Origin: an uncultured Trichormus sp. | Lineage (GTDB): Bacteria > Cyanobacteriota > Cyanobacteriia > Cyanobacteriales > Nostocaceae | Reading direction: 5' to 3' | Assembly: GCA_936914905.1 (NCBI GenBank) | Contig: CAKZGI010000292.1 | Span: 1-54,117, forward strand | Length of the DNA stretch: 54,117 nucleotides | Shown: positions 1-8,711 of the stretch, in pieces | How positions within the stretch are numbered: the first letter of the stretch is position 1 | Layout of the letters: each line of letters opens with the position of its first letter | Program-made: the position numbers and the translations under genes | The notes under the pieces: generated by a model | Seen by the model: the letters and a program-made list of their open reading frames with translations, nothing else | What the model was told of the DNA's origin: nothing | Databases searched by the model: none

Positions 1-470
1 GAGCTATTAGTACCGCCCCCATCAGATAAGAGCAGAATCGAGTTTGCTGGATGATTAAGAGCAGAATCGAGTTTGCTGGATGATAAGGTACTTTGCTATA
101 AGTGTTCCACCAGTAGCGAATTGAGTCACAGGGCAATTCACTAGTATCGTGGGTGGTGCTAATCTGGATGTAACCCACATTGCCCGTGATATCCTACAAT
201 CCGTGAGGAATAGCAACTCCAGTAGCAAGGGTTTGCCAATCATGGTCAAACACCTCAATTCTTTCCTGGGTGTACAGTTGTCCCTCTCGGTATCACTGCC
301 CAATCAATTCTTTGTTTTGGTGTCTATACTCATGACTGGATTCCCTGGGCTTTGATAAGACTGCTTGAGTTAATAAACTTGTCCGTCGGAAAGTAGGAAC
401 ACCCCTAGAGTTTGGGCCAAAGTTTTCAGCTCCTTGTTTTGACAGCTATGTATTTTGAGACCGCATAAGC
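1..470 (-). pseudogene. ISAzo13-family transposase relic, cut by the window edge
   Basis: Read on the minus strand, pieces in different frames resemble the catalytic part of ISAzo13-type transposases. A start-like stretch MSIDTKTK near 330 is followed by a stop. In another frame come EVFDHDWQTLATG, IPHG, DITGNVGY, a THDTSE block and SIRYWWNTY, and finally a degraded DGGG(S/T)N motif at about position 10. At least two frameshifts and several stops make it non-functional. A perfect 29 bp tandem duplication (28-84) interrupts it. The element continues beyond the left edge. Family assignment is from memory of the motif order, with no search run. Confidence 0.65.
28..84. repeat. 29 bp perfect tandem duplication
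   Basis: The unit beginning aagagcagaatcgagtttgc occurs at 28-56 and again at 57-84, identical over 28 bases. It lies inside the decayed transposase, so it arose after or during inactivation, probably by replication slippage. Confidence 0.9.
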
Positions 471-540
471 TGGGGTAATTTTGACGAATCAGGAGACTCA
501 AAATCACAATACGAGGTATTATCCCGAATCAGTTCATGTT

Positions 541-812
541 GATAAAATTTATCGGAATAGAGATAATCGTGCTTGGTGTAAAGAAAGAGGTATTAGAATT
601 AGTAGTCTTCCCAAAGGAAGACCACATATAAATGTCAGTAAAGAAAAAAAGAAATAAGCTTTCGACAAAGAGAGAATTTATAACTGTATTGAGAGTGAAT
701 TCCGACAAGCTAAACTAAGATTTAGCCTTGGGAGGGTGATGGCTTAACTTTCTCATACTTCTTTAACTGCAATACCTATGTCTTTTTTAGTTATCAATCT
801 TCCTGCTCTTCT
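541..812 (+). pseudogene. IS5-family transposase C-terminal relic
   Basis: Plus-strand pieces read DKIYRNRDNRAWCKERGIRI, then GRP..NVSKEKKK followed by a stop. After a frame change come ERIYNCIESEFRQAK and RFSLGRVMA, another stop, and LSHTSLTAI..SFLVINL. This is the order of the C-terminal DDE domain of IS5-group transposases (Y-R..N R.WCKERGIR ... IEG.FG..KRR..L.RVMA.L). The N-terminal two thirds are missing and there are internal stops, so it is a dead fragment. With the ISAzo13 relic next to it, this marks an IS graveyard left of the respiratory operon. Confidence 0.75.
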
Positions 813-1067
813 TTTACGGCTTTTTTGTATCTTTTTAGGGCGATTTTTCACAACCATATCTTTTCTCACTTCCTCCACTAATAAAAATCATGTTCTAGAT
901 AATCGGAGCTCACAGAAACTTATCTGTTCCCTTTTATGAGTATTTAGTCAATTCTTCTATTGCCTTTTCATGACTTTCTCAGCCAACCCTATTTAGTTTC
1001 ATTTATTATTCTTTAGCTCATGATTCTTACCTCTTGAGTAAGCCTTTAATTAACTAAAGCTTTCTCA

Positions 1068-1736
1068 CTAACCTATAGCTTTTTGACACTCCTCAACAGA
1101 AACACCTTTTCTCATCGCTTCCACCAAAGCCTGATAACTATCCCAATTGTCCTGAAGTAGATTGTTAGCTCGCAGCAAATAAAAACGCTGTTTTTGTTCA
1201 AAAATCTTTTCCTCAAAACCCAAAGCTTGCAAAAACTGATTTAACTTGGCTTTATCATCACCACCACCCTCAGCAGATTTAAAAACCAGATTTTCTGCTG
1301 CAATTCCCGCCATCCAAATATTACAATAGCTTTCTACCATGGAAATGCCTATCTTCCCCTTTTCCAACTGTTTTACAATTTCGCTATCTTCCAAAATTAC
1401 TCCACCTTGTCCTGCTTGTCCTAGTTTCCAAGCTTCCCAGGCACTGAGAGTATAGGTAGTGACAGGAATCCCCAGCAGTTGGGCGACGAGAAAATGACCT
1501 GCTTCATGATGTAAAATGCGATCACGATATTCTGGAGAAAATCGCGCTAACCAATCTAATACTATCGTTCCTCCTTTTCCTTGAAAGCTGAAATTATCCA
1601 AGGTGGCGATACCCAAGAAACCCACTATAGTTAAAGCTGGGATAGTTGGGGACAGATGTATTAATGTTCCCAACAAAGTGGAAAGCGTCATCAGAAATAC
1701 AGATACAGCAATGAGATTGATAGCAGTTTGATTCAT
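1068..1736 (-). CDS. FtsH/M41-like zinc metalloprotease domain protein, membrane-anchored, no AAA domain
   Basis: This 222-residue protein has two hydrophobic N-terminal segments (about 8-28 and 32-46). A soluble domain follows with the zinc motif HEAGH at residues 77-81. Further on, AGIAAENLVF followed by GGGDDKAKL (about 143-164) matches the region of FtsH peptidases that supplies the third, acidic zinc ligand. The AAA ATPase module of FtsH is absent, so this is a stand-alone M41-like domain of a type common in cyanobacteria. Its substrate is unknown. It lies about 240 bp downstream of the NDH-2 gene on the same strand, with a MITE-like repeat between, so it is probably a separate transcription unit. 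Membrane-protein turnover is a reasonable guess but inference. Confidence 0.75.
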   Translation of the reverse strand: MNQTAINLIAVSVFLMTLSTLLGTLIHLSPTIPALTIVGFLGIATLDNFSFQGKGGTIVLDWLARFSPEYRDRILHHEAGHFLVAQLLGIPVTTYTLSAWEAWKLGQAGQGGVILEDSEIVKQLEKGKIGISMVESYCNIWMAGIAAENLVFKSAEGGGDDKAKLNQFLQALGFEEKIFEQKQRFYLLRANNLLQDNWDSYQALVEAMRKGVSVEECQKAIG

Positions 1737-1790
1737 GAGTAGTTTTTAAAGAAGTTGTTTGGATCTTTGAATATTTAAATGTAATGAAAT

Positions 1791-1874
1791 TACAGCAGTA
1801 GTTAGGAGTATAACTCCCTTGCTGTCTAGGTATAGAATTAGATTCTATACCTCATTGATCTCAAATCTGCTGTA
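1791..1874. repeat. Small MITE-like repeat, family B, copy 1
   Basis: An 84 bp element starts with tacagcag and ends with its inverse, ctgctgta. Related copies lie at 49432-49522, about 50898-50991 and about 52799-52889. The shared core is (t)aggagta..ctcttgct..ctaggt..tagattct..cctcattgatctgca. Confidence 0.7.
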
Positions 1875-1974
1875 TATCCTATTGATAATAAAATCATACC
1901 TTATTTGGATATTGGAAATCAAAGGTTGAGGATTAGGTCTAGACTAAAAGTTTTTTCCAACTCCCCAATTACCA

Positions 1975-3348
1975 TTACCTATTCCCCTTTTTCCCCTCAT
2001 CACCCAACATTTTTAATAATTTTCTCGCTACTAAAACACTAACAACTCCAGCAGCAAGTAATTCCACCGCATGGATAACCTCTTGACCCATATCGCGGGG
2101 GTTAGTATGATGATGAAAAATTTCTTCATCCAGCCATTCTGTAGTAGCTTTAAAGTTATGAATTGGTGTTGGTAATAGTGTTAAATAAGTCCCTTGACGA
2201 ATTAAATGGGCCGGTTCACCTGCAACTTCAAAAATGTTGAATAAGTTAGCAGCAGCATCGTTTAACCCCAACTTCAACATAGTTCCCCGGATGTCAACTT
2301 TAGCTGGTTGCGGGTCTTTTCCTAGAGCAAGTGCTTTCAAATTACGAGCAATATTTGCTCCTTGTTGATAAGCTACTTGTGCTATAGGTGGTAGCGAAGT
2401 ATTCTGAAGTGCTGCACAATCACCACCTGCAAATACTTCTGGAAAGTCAAGCAATTGCATTGTCGGAGTGACTAGGGGACGACTATGATGATCCCGATGT
2501 TCTGACGGAATTGGTAAGTCTTGGATCAGGGGATGCGTAGAAGTGCCAGCCGTCCAAATTGTTGTATACGTTGGCAATATTTTCACTTTATTATGGCTCT
2601 TATATTCCACCGCGTCAGGCTGAACAACAGTGGCTTCTGCTTTAAGAATAATTGAAATTTCCACAGTCCGTTTTTGTAATTCTGTCTCAGCAATTGGACG
2701 CAACCGATCATTAATATCGCCATCAAGAATTTTCTGACCATGATTGAGAAGAATCACACGGATTTCCGCCGCATTACCACCTAACACACCATACCAATGT
2801 GGGAGAAAATCTGCTAAAGTTGCTACCATTTCCACACCAGAAGCACCACCACCAACTACAACGACTGTTAATAGTTTGCTGCGTTTTTCTACATCTTCTG
2901 TTTGGATAGCTGTTTGTAAACAGTCACGTAAATGTCGGTAAAGAGTGGTCGCATCAGCTTCTGTCCAAAAAGGAAAGGCATTTTCTTTAGCACCCTCAAC
3001 GTGAGGATAACTAGTAACACTCCCCAAAGCCAATACTAAGTTACTGTATTTGTAGGAATACCCAGAAGCTAATTCGACTTCCGACTGATGCAGGTCGATT
3101 GACCGTACTGTATCTTGAACAAAGATGACGCCACTAGATTTAAGTAATTCCGAAAAGTGTGGTACCACTTTAGAGCTATCCATTTCGCCATCGAAATATT
3201 CATAAAGTAATGGCTTAAAACAAAAGCGTTTATTCTTATCAATCAATATCACAGAGCGAGGATAGTGTTCGTGAGCTAAGTGTAAGGCTGTAAATAGACC
3301 GGTAAAACCACCGCCAACGATCACAGTTTGATAAACTGGGCTGTTCAT
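1975..3348 (-). CDS. ndh: Type II NADH dehydrogenase (NDH-2), FAD-dependent
   Basis: NDH-2 is a single-subunit, non-proton-pumping enzyme that passes electrons from NAD(P)H to quinone at the membrane. At 457 residues the length fits. The FAD-binding Rossmann motif GGGFTG is at 12-17, and a second dinucleotide motif, VVVVGGGASGVE, is at about 162-173. FAGGDCA late in the protein is the second FAD-contact motif. The C-terminus has a hydrophobic helix (LLAAGVVSVLVARKLLKML) that could anchor it. It is the last clear member of the minus-strand run carrying the CuA-less oxidase, about 95 bp after the small membrane protein. Together NDH-2 and a quinol oxidase form a short respiratory chain that bypasses complex I and cytochrome bf. 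Pairing in one operon is inferred from spacing. Confidence 0.88.
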   Translation of the reverse strand: MNSPVYQTVIVGGGFTGLFTALHLAHEHYPRSVILIDKNKRFCFKPLLYEYFDGEMDSSKVVPHFSELLKSSGVIFVQDTVRSIDLHQSEVELASGYSYKYSNLVLALGSVTSYPHVEGAKENAFPFWTEADATTLYRHLRDCLQTAIQTEDVEKRSKLLTVVVVGGGASGVEMVATLADFLPHWYGVLGGNAAEIRVILLNHGQKILDGDINDRLRPIAETELQKRTVEISIILKAEATVVQPDAVEYKSHNKVKILPTYTTIWTAGTSTHPLIQDLPIPSEHRDHHSRPLVTPTMQLLDFPEVFAGGDCAALQNTSLPPIAQVAYQQGANIARNLKALALGKDPQPAKVDIRGTMLKLGLNDAAANLFNIFEVAGEPAHLIRQGTYLTLLPTPIHNFKATTEWLDEEIFHHHTNPRDMGQEVIHAVELLAAGVVSVLVARKLLKMLGDEGKKGNR

Positions 3349-3442
3349 AAAAACTCTTCAAGGGTGAAATTTTTACAGATTTAGATTTCTTCTGAACACG
3401 TCGAGAAAAATAGCAAATAACTAATGATTAATGATTAATTTG

Positions 3443-3682
3443 CTATATGAATAAGACGAAAGCAATCAGAATAGCACTAAGCATAAGAGCGAATACAATA
3501 GCTTCTTCAAATCTGCGGCTAAAAAATCCCACAGCTGTAACCAAAGCTATCGCTAATCCAATAATGCCAACATACTGCTCCTTTTGCAAATTCTGTGCAA
3601 TAAGTGGGTCTTGATTTTTACTAGGTATTGGAGTTTCTTGAATTGATTTTGATAATGGTAATTCTCGTGCTAATAAATTCAT
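3443..3682 (-). CDS. Small two-helix membrane protein of the cox3 cluster
   Basis: The protein has 79 residues. A polar N-terminal ~38 residues is followed by two predicted membrane helices (about 39-53 and 61-79), separated by SRRFEEA. I do not recognise a named family. Its place between coxC (about 100 bp upstream) and the NDH-2 gene, on the same strand, suggests a small accessory subunit or assembly factor of the oxidase, similar in role to the subunit IV proteins found with some heme-copper oxidases. The function is inferred from context only. Confidence 0.6.
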   Translation of the reverse strand: MNLLARELPLSKSIQETPIPSKNQDPLIAQNLQKEQYVGIIGLAIALVTAVGFFSRRFEEAIVFALMLSAILIAFVLFI

Positions 3683-3782
3683 AAGATTACTCCTAAAAAT
3701 AGTTATTGTTTTATTGGCGTAAGCCTGCGAGCGTCACTATTTTGTAGCTTACTTTACGTACAGTATCTTGAATACTAACTTT

Positions 3783-4451
3783 TCAAGCCTGCCACAAGTA
3801 TAGGAGTGAGAAGAGGACAACCCAAACTACATCAACGAAATGCCAAAACAGAGTAGTTGCACTTGCGCCAAAATGACCTTTGTTGTAATTACCTGGAATT
3901 AAGGAACGGAAAAGCATAATTATCTGAAGAACCACACCCGTAATAACGTGTAGACCGTGAAAACCTGTTAATACGTAAAATGTTGAACCAAGTAATCCCG
4001 TACTTAACCTAAAATCGAGTTTACTCCATTCAATTCCTTGACCAATTAAGAAGTAGGTTCCCATACAAATTGTCATCAACCAAAGCCAACGGAATTTATT
4101 TAGCTGATGATGCTTGAGAGCATTTTCTGCTGGTTGAATGACAAAGCTACTGGAGAGTAAAACCACCGTGTTAATAATCACAAACGTAGACAATTTCGAA
4201 CCGGAAACACCAGGTGGTAGCCAATTCTGTAAATGTGTCAATCGCAGGGTAAGATAAGTGAAGATAAAACTCAAAAAAACTATGCTTTCCGATAGGAGAA
4301 ACACGGTAAATCCGAACATACTCTTACCATAATGGTCTTCAGGACGTCCACCACGAATTGGTAGGAAACGCTTTAGCCAATTTGGTAGATATCGCCACCA
4401 CCGTTCCAAAGGGATAGGACTCTCATCTATATAAATTACCCAACGGTTCAT
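3783..4451 (-). CDS. coxC: Heme-copper oxidase subunit III
   Basis: This is subunit III (222 residues) of the aa3-like oxidase. Five or so hydrophobic helices are visible, together with the family hallmarks SESIVFLSFIF in the first helix region, FYVLTGFHGLHVITG in the middle and WHFVDVVWVVLF at the C-terminus. It follows coxA by about 50 bp in the same direction. Subunit III stabilises the proton-uptake side of subunit I and carries no metal. The gene looks intact and of normal length for a short, five-helix form. Confidence 0.93.
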   Translation of the reverse strand: MNRWVIYIDESPIPLERWWRYLPNWLKRFLPIRGGRPEDHYGKSMFGFTVFLLSESIVFLSFIFTYLTLRLTHLQNWLPPGVSGSKLSTFVIINTVVLLSSSFVIQPAENALKHHQLNKFRWLWLMTICMGTYFLIGQGIEWSKLDFRLSTGLLGSTFYVLTGFHGLHVITGVVLQIIMLFRSLIPGNYNKGHFGASATTLFWHFVDVVWVVLFSLLYLWQA

Positions 4452-4500
4452 AGTTACTTAGTTTAAGTAAAATTTTTATCCTAGATACAGTAGCTTATTC

Positions 4501-6186
4501 TTAGTGTTCTGGCTGATGATAGTCAGGAGATTCTATCACTGAGTATTTAGGATCGCCATAATCGTAAGGGGGTCTTTTCACAACCGGAATTTCATCAAAG
4601 TTATCTTGCGGAGGTGGTGAGGTGGTTGTCCATTCCAATCCTGTAGCGTGCCAAGGATTGTTGACTGCCCTTGTGCCGTATAGCCAGGAACCCAGCATAT
4701 TGGCAATAAAAGGCAATATAGATACTCCCAATAAGAAGCTGCCTAGACTAGCAATAACATTCCATCCTTGATAGCGTGGGTCATAGGAGGAAATTCGTCG
4801 TACCATTCCCTGTAAACCTAGTGGAAGCATAGGAAAGAATGTAAGGTTAGCACTGATAAAGGTTAACCAAAAATGCAATTTGCCCCAACCTTCGGCGTAC
4901 ATTCGTCCGGTAATCTTCGGAAACCAGAAGTAAATGGCGGCAAAAATTGCCATTGTGATGGTGTTAAAAACAATATAGTGGAAGTGTCCCACTATAAAGT
5001 AAGTATTGTGGACGTGGATATCAAATGGTACTGCTGCCAACATCACTCCAGTAACACCACCAAGCAGAAACATGGCTGCACCTCCCATAGCGAATAGCAT
5101 GGGTGTCTCTAAATGCAGTTTGCTTTTCCAAATTGTAGCAGTCCAACCAAATGCCTTCACACCTGTAGGCACGGCAACCAACATTGATGTCACCATAAAT
5201 AAGATCCGCATCCAGCTAGGGGTAGCACTGGTGAACATATGATGCACCCAAACGAAAATACTAACTACAGCAATACCTAAAGAGGCAACAGCTAATGACC
5301 GATAACCAAATAGGGGGTTACGGGAAAAAGCTGGTAAAACTTCAGCAAAAATGCCAAAGGCTGGTAGCGCCATAATGTAAACTGCGGGGTGGGAGTAAAA
5401 CCAGAATAGATGCTGGTAAATGATCGGGTCGCCATTTTCCAAAGGTTTGAAGAATTGTGTCCCAAAATTGAGGTCAAATAACAGCAGGATTAATGCACCT
5501 GTTAGGGACGGTAAATTAACCAGTTGCAATAACTGGGCGCTGAGAACTGACCAAACAAAAACGGGCATTCGAAAGAAGGTCATTCCTGGGGCGCGCATCC
5601 AAAAAATGGTTGTTATGAAGTTAACAGCCCCCATAATTGAAGAGATGCCGATGATTACTAAACTGACAATCCAAATAAGTTCTCCATTTATTGGCTGACC
5701 AGGAGGAATTTGCAGACTAATTGGTGGATATGACCACCAGCCGGACTGTGCCGTACCATTGGGTAGTAAGAAGCTAGATAGTAATAAAATGCCCCCTGGT
5801 GGAATCATCCAAAAAGAGATGGCGTTGAGTAGAGGAAATGCTATATCCCTCGCTCCAATCATTAGGGGTACTAGGTAGTTAGAAATACCTGCATTGAATG
5901 GAATAATCCATAAGAAAATCATGATTGTCCCGTGTAAGGTGAACAACCCGTTGTAAAGGGGACGATCTACTACATTGGATTGAGGCGTAATGAGTTCAGC
6001 ACGGATGAGCATCGCCAACAGGCCGCCAACCAAGAAGAAAATGAAAGACATCACCATGTACTGAACTCCGATCACCTTATGGTCAGTGCTGAAGCTGAAG
6101 TATGGTCGCCAGTTATTCTCAGGCTCGTTTTGAGATGTTGAGGACTCTCTATCTCCAATAATATTTTCCATATAGGTACATGACAT
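4501..6186 (-). CDS. coxA: Heme-copper oxidase subunit I, A2 type (YSHP motif)
   Basis: This is catalytic subunit I (561 residues), which reduces O2 and pumps protons. The low-spin heme ligands are H85 (TLHGTIM) and H403. The CuB ligands are H266 with cross-linked Y270 (YSHPAVY) and the pair H315-H316. The high-spin heme ligand is H401 in IVGHFHY, and the K-channel lysine is K344 (PTGVKAFGW). The usual D-channel glutamate in GHPEVY is replaced. The sequence reads FYSHPAVY, the YSHP signature of type A2 oxidases, in which the adjacent Tyr-Ser pair is thought to take over. The start could also be M6 (6171). It sits between coxB and coxC with short gaps. It corresponds to cox3/ARTO of cyanobacteria, judged mainly from its subunit II partner. 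Confidence 0.95.
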   Translation of the reverse strand: MSCTYMENIIGDRESSTSQNEPENNWRPYFSFSTDHKVIGVQYMVMSFIFFLVGGLLAMLIRAELITPQSNVVDRPLYNGLFTLHGTIMIFLWIIPFNAGISNYLVPLMIGARDIAFPLLNAISFWMIPPGGILLLSSFLLPNGTAQSGWWSYPPISLQIPPGQPINGELIWIVSLVIIGISSIMGAVNFITTIFWMRAPGMTFFRMPVFVWSVLSAQLLQLVNLPSLTGALILLLFDLNFGTQFFKPLENGDPIIYQHLFWFYSHPAVYIMALPAFGIFAEVLPAFSRNPLFGYRSLAVASLGIAVVSIFVWVHHMFTSATPSWMRILFMVTSMLVAVPTGVKAFGWTATIWKSKLHLETPMLFAMGGAAMFLLGGVTGVMLAAVPFDIHVHNTYFIVGHFHYIVFNTITMAIFAAIYFWFPKITGRMYAEGWGKLHFWLTFISANLTFFPMLPLGLQGMVRRISSYDPRYQGWNVIASLGSFLLGVSILPFIANMLGSWLYGTRAVNNPWHATGLEWTTTSPPPQDNFDEIPVVKRPPYDYGDPKYSVIESPDYHQPEH

Positions 6187-6219
6187 TTATTACTTATTAG
6201 TGTTTAGTGTTAGGATTAC

Positions 6220-7128
6220 CTACTCCAGTGCGCTCTGCGTAATCGCTCTTTGATCAGGTACGACAGTGTACCAGCCACTCTTAAACCATGTTTTTGGCGA
6301 TTGGCTATACTCTGCTAATACCTGATTTTTTCTCGTCTTTGGTTCTTTTTCAGTTTTTGTAAGCCACTGGTTATATTCCTCCAAGGATTCAACCTGGACA
6401 TTGGCATCCATCAATGCAAAGTAAGTACCACTGAACAGAGCATCTTTCAACGTATATTTACCTGTACGTGTTGGTCTAACTACAAGGTTAATGTTGCGTC
6501 CAGGCACAATATACTGCTGTAACCGGAACACAGGGACATAAAAACTATGGAGTACGTCCTTAGCGTGCATATTCAGACGAGTGCGAAGATTTACAGGTAG
6601 ATGTAATTCATTGCTAGTAACATTATTTGGATAACGGAAAGACCAATCCCATTGCTTTACAAAAACCTCAATAGTTTCAGATGTTGGTTTTGGTTTATCA
6701 TTACTGGCTACGGCATAGGCTGGTTCTGATTTTAGAGGTGTATGCAAATGTACGATTTGCCCCAAACCTAGAATATTTAATTGCTGATAAATATTGAAGC
6801 CTTGGAAAGCAATCCACAGCACTAGTAAGGTTGGAGTCGCCGTCCATAAGATTTCTAGCCTGATATCACCTCTAGATGAGTGTCCCTCGCTGTAGTCATT
6901 TTTGGGTGCATGAAAGAAAAGTACCGAGTAAACCATCATGCCTACAAGCCCAAGGATAATAAATGTTCCGATTGAAACTAAGAAGCTAAACAAACTATCT
7001 ACTTTTTGTGCTTCTGCTGTGGCTTCAAGCGGCATCCAAGAATACGCCAACTGCCCAATCCAATGGCTAACAAGTAGCAGCACTGCAATACAACCAGCTA
7101 TTAGTAAATAATCTAAAAGTCTAACCAT
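6220..7128 (-). CDS. coxB: Heme-copper oxidase subunit II lacking the CuA site (ARTO/cox3 type, likely quinol oxidase)
   Basis: Subunit II (302 residues) has two N-terminal membrane helices (about 5-28 and 45-72) and a cupredoxin domain from about residue 150. The first CuA ligand region is present (DVLHSFYVP, H194). The ligand loop that normally reads C-x-E-x-C-x3-H-x2-M is instead D229-A-L-F-S233-G-T-Y-F237-A-L-M240. Both cysteines, the glutamate and the second histidine are gone and only the methionine remains. A CuA centre cannot form, so cytochrome c or plastocyanin is an unlikely donor and quinol is the probable one. Synechocystis ARTO and Anabaena Cox3 are described with this feature. 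It precedes coxA by about 30 bp. Confidence 0.93.
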   Translation of the reverse strand: MVRLLDYLLIAGCIAVLLLVSHWIGQLAYSWMPLEATAEAQKVDSLFSFLVSIGTFIILGLVGMMVYSVLFFHAPKNDYSEGHSSRGDIRLEILWTATPTLLVLWIAFQGFNIYQQLNILGLGQIVHLHTPLKSEPAYAVASNDKPKPTSETIEVFVKQWDWSFRYPNNVTSNELHLPVNLRTRLNMHAKDVLHSFYVPVFRLQQYIVPGRNINLVVRPTRTGKYTLKDALFSGTYFALMDANVQVESLEEYNQWLTKTEKEPKTRKNQVLAEYSQSPKTWFKSGWYTVVPDQRAITQSALE

Positions 7129-7152
7129 AAACTCAGAATGCTTCTCGTTTAA

Positions 7153-7758
7153 TTATTTGAGCAGCAAATATGGATTTGCGCCCTCTTGAAGTAATTTAGC
7201 CGCCGTAACGTGAATGCCAAACTCCTCCCCTAATTGCGCCCCTAAAGTTCCGTGGAAATATAAAATACCAAACATCAGAATGCCTATTAACAAATAATTC
7301 CACTGCACCTGCCTAGAAGCATTTTTGTGCCAGTAGTGGCGCTGTAAGGCTCTCCACACAGCCATGGCGACGATGATAGCTAGCATTAAGATACCACCTA
7401 AGCCATGCAAAAGCATTGTCCACGAAACGCTCAACCCCCAATTACTCTTTTGATTAACTATTGGTTTTGTCAGCAGTAACTCGAAAAAACCAAAAGCGAC
7501 AGTAAAAAATGTCACAGCAGCTGCCCCCAGAAGATTATACCAACCAACGTGGAAGAAAGCAGAACGGATGGCGGGAAGACCCAAAAATTTGAAGATTGGT
7601 CGTTCTATAGGAGAAATGGCTCCTGTGATGTCAAATAAGATACTAATTATAAACAAACCCAATGTCAGATGCACCAACTGTGGGTGCATCGGAATTTCGT
7701 AGGGTAGTCCGTTAGCACCTAACCTCAATCCTAATTGGTCAATTAGCTGTGAGTTCAT
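7153..7758 (-). CDS. DUF2231-like four-helix membrane protein (second of a pair)
   Basis: This is a 201-residue integral membrane protein. After a short N-terminus it has the HPQLVHLTLG block, four or five hydrophobic helices, a histidine in SWTMLLHGLGGILML and a last helix with YFHGTLGAQLG..GIHV. These spaced histidines, near membrane faces, resemble the DUF2231 family of predicted cytochrome-like membrane proteins. Its start codon overlaps the stop of the upstream paralogue (ATGA at 7755-7758), so translation is coupled. It ends about 25 bp before coxB. The constant pairing with the CuA-less oxidase suggests a dedicated electron-transfer or assembly role; this is inference. Confidence 0.78.
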   Translation of the reverse strand: MNSQLIDQLGLRLGANGLPYEIPMHPQLVHLTLGLFIISILFDITGAISPIERPIFKFLGLPAIRSAFFHVGWYNLLGAAAVTFFTVAFGFFELLLTKPIVNQKSNWGLSVSWTMLLHGLGGILMLAIIVAMAVWRALQRHYWHKNASRQVQWNYLLIGILMFGILYFHGTLGAQLGEEFGIHVTAAKLLQEGANPYLLLK

Positions 7759-8249
7759 GGCGATATTCCCTGCTTAATTGCTTCAACAACAGGCTTAACG
7801 TGCAATCCGTATACCCAAAACAGCTTGCTCCCCAAATACACTTGGATTACTCCTAGACAAATTAAAAAGGTTGCTACACCGAGGTAAGCAGGAGGCAATT
7901 TTAGCGGGTTGTGATTGCGAATCACAACCCGACAAGCTGTAATAGCAGCAACGATCACCCCAAGTAACCAACCCATCACTGTGTGAAAATTAAGTATGGG
8001 CTGGGCTGCTGGATAAACTTGTGCCAGCCCTGCTTCAAACTGTCCAAAAATTATGGCTGCAAAAATGGCGATTGCACCCACAAACATATTCCAGAAACCA
8101 ACCTCAAATAAACGTGCATTGCCCGTGAAATAACCCACCACATCACAAACAAATGAGAAAAACACCATCGCAATTACAAAATGGACAACAATTGGGTGTA
8201 TGGGGTCGGAGTACGGGAGATTTTGGCTATTAAGAGGGAGAGCTAACAT
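7755..8249 (-). CDS. DUF2231-like four-helix membrane protein (first of a pair)
   Basis: The chosen start is the internal methionine at 8249 (MLALPLNSQ). A 19-residue longer reading to 8306 is possible, but the extension is polar and unlike the paralogue. The protein has the DPIHPIVVHFVIAMVF block, four hydrophobic segments, a histidine in ILNFHTVMGWLLG and GLHVKPVVEAI at the end. The paralogue starts the same way (HPQLVHLTLG). As first gene of the run DUF2231-DUF2231-coxB-coxA-coxC, it probably lies next to the operon promoter. I found no convincing NtcA-type GTAN8TAC site in the 150 bp upstream. Confidence 0.75.
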   Translation of the reverse strand: MLALPLNSQNLPYSDPIHPIVVHFVIAMVFFSFVCDVVGYFTGNARLFEVGFWNMFVGAIAIFAAIIFGQFEAGLAQVYPAAQPILNFHTVMGWLLGVIVAAITACRVVIRNHNPLKLPPAYLGVATFLICLGVIQVYLGSKLFWVYGLHVKPVVEAIKQGISP

Positions 8250-8711
8250 AGCTTTCGTCTGGCGATCACCAGATGATATAATATCAGTTGATTTTGAGCA
8301 GAACAAAAGTCATTATTGAGGTTTGAATTCTAAAACTACTCTCCACAAACTTATTACTATTAACTCTTATCTAAAAAATTCAACAAAGAATACTCTCGTA
8401 AGAGAGATTTAAAAATAAAATAAGTAGGTGGGCGGGAAAACTTATAATTATGTCATGGCGAATGCAGCAAAGTGTAATCAATCAATCCCAGCGGGTTCAG
8501 AGAATTTACATTCTGTAACATACTTAGGTTTATTTGTATCTACCTATTTATTTTATTTTCACGATCTACTTTTTTCTTATATTTTTTTCTGTTGAAAAAT
8601 CAAAAAATTCTAGGGAATGCATTTTCTATTTGGGAAATAAGTAGGTGGGCGTTATAAATTGTCGTTATGACAAACCAAAAGGCAAGATTGAATAGGTTTT
8701 CGGGGTAATTT
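8250..8711. other. AT-rich upstream region of the cox3 cluster with two short repeats
   Basis: There is no credible ORF. The motif taagtaggtgggcg occurs twice (8421-8434 and 8638-8651), and an imperfect hairpin (tctcgtaagaga) lies near 8395-8407. The promoter of the oxidase operon should lie in the left part, but no clear element could be fixed. Confidence 0.5.
8638..8710. repeat. Dispersed ~70 bp repeat, copy near cox3
   Basis: taagtaggtgggcgttataaattgtcgttatgac... here resembles 52663-52735 (taagtaagtaggcgttcaaaattgtagttattac...) over about 70 bases, including aaaaggcaag. A shorter copy of the first 14 bases lies at 8421. It may be the end of a lost insertion sequence. Confidence 0.45.

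Noticed and set aside
55-355. Two short overlapping ORFs at the left edge
   Set aside because: They are frames through the ISAzo13-like relic; the protein-like signal jumps between frames.
4873-5698. Plus-strand ORFs of 74-92 codons
   Set aside because: They lie antisense inside coxA, whose motifs are complete.
8250-8460. NtcA site (GTAN8TAC) for the oxidase operon
   Set aside because: Searched by eye on both strands; no copy with correct spacing was found.
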